Shown here in pieces: positions 4,874 to 5,966 of a stretch of 5,966 nucleotides of DNA (the stretch's first letter is position 1; each line of letters opens with the position of its first letter). The notes under the pieces are model-generated. The model ran no database searches. It was not told the DNA's origin and worked only from the letters and a program-made list of their open reading frames with translations. Source of the DNA: Actinomycetota bacterium (lineage in GTDB: Bacteria; Actinomycetota; Actinomycetes; JACCUZ01); the NCBI GenBank assembly GCA_030841195.1, contig JAVEDA010000488.1, positions 1 to 5,966 on the forward strand, in the 5' to 3' direction. Made by a program: the position numbers and the translations under genes.

Positions 4874-5488
4874 CTGCTCGGCGTCGCGGTCAGGCCGTAG
4901 TCGTGCCAGACGTACTCAGGGACCTCGTCCCGGATCCGGTGCAGCACCGCGAGGTAGAGCAGGATCCGGGCCGGAGCCGGCTCTCCTGGCCACCAGCCAT
5001 AGAGGTCATCACCCCAGATCCGCCAGCACAGCGGCGGCGCGGCCAGCAGGGCTTGCATCAGTCGCGGGTGCAGGACGTCCGAGGCGAACTTGGGATCGTC
5101 AGCGTGGACCCAGAACCGACGGTTGAACGCCTCGCTCTCCAGCGTGACGTTGGGCAGCGTCACCGTCGTCCCGCTGTCAAGGCCCTGCGGCCGGACTTCC
5201 AGCAGTGGCAGGGACATGGGCAGCTTCAGGCTCACGACCTGAGCCCGGTGGGCGTACGTCGGAGCAGGCGGCACTCGTCGCTGACCAAAGGGGCGGTCCC
5301 GGGCGCAGCGGTCGCCACCCGCGCGACTCGTAGGACCACCCGTTGGTGCGGGCGAACGCCGCAACGGCTCGTGGGTGCCAGATCGCCCGGGCGGCCCTGA
5401 CCAGGCCAGCCGCGAACGACAGCCAGATGCCGACGAAGACGAGCACGACGGCGGCCCAGAGCGCGAACACGTACCAGGAGCCGGTCAC
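4870..5488 (-). pseudogene. Frameshifted, internally shortened membrane-anchored protein gene
   Basis: Two minus-strand frames together resemble one actinobacterial family of uncharacterised proteins with an N-terminal membrane segment, as I remember it. The first frame starts at GTG 5488 with a hydrophobic segment (YVFALWAAVVLVFVGIWLSF, residues 6-25), then ARTNGWSYESR. The second frame carries DRCARDRPFGQ, then VVSLKLPMSLPLLEVRPQGL, TLESEAFNRRFWVHADDPKF, ASDVLHPRLMQALLA, and ends EYVWHDYGLTATPSS. Removing one G from the GGG complementary to 5318-5320 joins them in frame. Between PFGQ and VVSLKLP there are only about 15 residues, where relatives, as I recall them, have about 35-40 including an RARNVLTGTxxGxPxxxFDY-like stretch, so an internal deletion is also likely. 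Neither fragment alone looks like a working protein. A sequencing error could explain the frameshift but not the missing piece. Confidence 0.68.
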
Positions 5489-5599
5489 GCTTGAGCATCG
5501 GCGTGCAGACGGAACCTCTTGATCGGGTGGCTGGCCGTCGGAACTGACGAGACACCAGGCGAATTGCTCACGACGTCACCGGCTTGGGATGCTTCGCCG
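5489..5599. other. Divergent intergenic region between the pseudogene and the DinB gene
   Basis: These 111 bases separate two divergent starts. I see no convincing promoter, palindrome or RNA feature in them. Confidence 0.4.
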
Positions 5600-5966
5600 A
5601 TGCCTGCCCTTCCCGCGACCTTCGCCGAGGACGTCATCGACCAGCCGGCGCGCACCCAGATCGAGGTGTTCCTCGACGAGCACCGGAGCGCTCTGCGCGA
5701 CTGCCTGGACGGGCTGACCGAGGAGCAGGCGCGCCGGTCGCTGGTGCCGTCACAGACCACTCTGCTCGGCCTGGTGAAGCACGCGACCTTTGTCGAGAAG
5801 GTCTGGTTCGACGAGGCGGTCACCTGCCGGTCGCGCGCCGAGATCGGCATCCCCGCGACGCCGGACGAGTCGTTCGTCCTCGACGACGGCGACACGATCG
5901 CGAGCATCCAGCAGGCGCACCGCGAGGCGTGCGAGGCGTCCCGGCGGGCCACGGCGGACCTGGGGC
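5600..5966 (+). CDS. DinB family protein (DUF664-like), N-terminal part
   Basis: This gene runs off the right edge with 122 residues visible. It begins MPALPATFAEDVIDQPARTQ and continues IEVFLDEHRSALRDCLDGLT (residues 21-40), EEQARRSLVPSQTTLLGLVK (41-60) and HATFVEKVWFDEAV (61-74), a four-helix-bundle pattern of the DinB/YfiT superfamily, most like the DUF664 branch that includes mycothiol- or bacillithiol-dependent transferases. His61 in LVKHATFVE is the first of the three metal-binding histidines expected; the other two should lie beyond the visible part or close to its end. A thiol-transferase role in detoxification is inferred from the family only. The ribosome binding site is weak (GGGA about ten bases upstream of the ATG). 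The complementary strand carries a long open frame that is only a shadow of this gene. Confidence 0.85.
   Translation, partial: MPALPATFAEDVIDQPARTQIEVFLDEHRSALRDCLDGLTEEQARRSLVPSQTTLLGLVKHATFVEKVWFDEAVTCRSRAEIGIPATPDESFVLDDGDTIASIQQAHREACEASRRATADLG

Noticed and set aside
5230..5330. Programmed ribosomal frameshift joining the two halves of the minus-strand gene
   Set aside because: There is no slippery heptamer or long homopolymer at the junction (only GGG), and an internal segment seems missing as well, so decay is simpler.
5922..5939. Tandem GCGAGGCGT repeat, two copies
   Set aside because: It lies within coding sequence for an Ala/Glu-rich helix (EACEAS) and is explained by GC-rich codon choice.
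5485..5952. Minus-strand open frame of 155 codons at the right edge
   Set aside because: It is antisense to the DinB gene, whose plus-strand translation is clearly family-like; no domain is recognisable in the minus frame.

Overview
The window is very GC-rich and dense with genes. It reads like the chromosome of a high-GC actinobacterium: the partial ClpC N-terminus is close to the actinobacterial sequence as I know it, several genes are translationally coupled or overlap, and the gene families (one-domain GNAT, ArsR/SRPBCC pair, RibD-type reductase, DinB/DUF664) are typical accessory genes of that phylum. I cannot name the genus. I see no tRNA, rRNA, CRISPR array, insertion sequence or phage gene.

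Layout, left to right. (1) The start of clpC on the minus strand runs off the left edge. It is separated by about 240 bases from a plus-strand pair whose genes overlap at ATGA: a GNAT acetyltransferase and a short SDR-like protein lacking the catalytic tyrosine. The gap holds a close match to the actinobacterial ClgR operator and a perfect inverted repeat. (2) A minus-strand PAP2/inositolphosphotransferase-like membrane protein converges on the SDR gene and overlaps its 3' end by 104 bases. (3) Divergent from PAP2 is a secreted protein of unknown function. Its last ~38 residues look like read-through into a region with an imperfect 17-bp inverted repeat. (4) A minus-strand RibD/dihydrofolate-reductase-like protein converges on it, and is divergent from a plus-strand SRPBCC (AHSA1-type) plus ArsR operon. 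The shared promoter carries two identical-architecture palindromes, GCAAC-N6-GTTGC, placed where a repressor could control both directions. (5) ArsR converges on a minus-strand gene with one N-terminal membrane segment that resembles a larger actinobacterial membrane-anchored family. It is split by a frameshift and seems to have lost an internal piece, so it is called a pseudogene. (6) A DinB-family gene begins on the plus strand and runs off the right edge.

The best integrated unit is the reductase <- twin operator -> SRPBCC-ArsR divergon, a plausible self-regulated small-molecule response module whose inducer and substrates are unknown. The other genes look like independent accessory genes beside clpC. 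I found no convincing new multi-gene system. The most testable observations are the twin operator, the ClgR-like site, the tyrosine-less SDR and the decayed gene.
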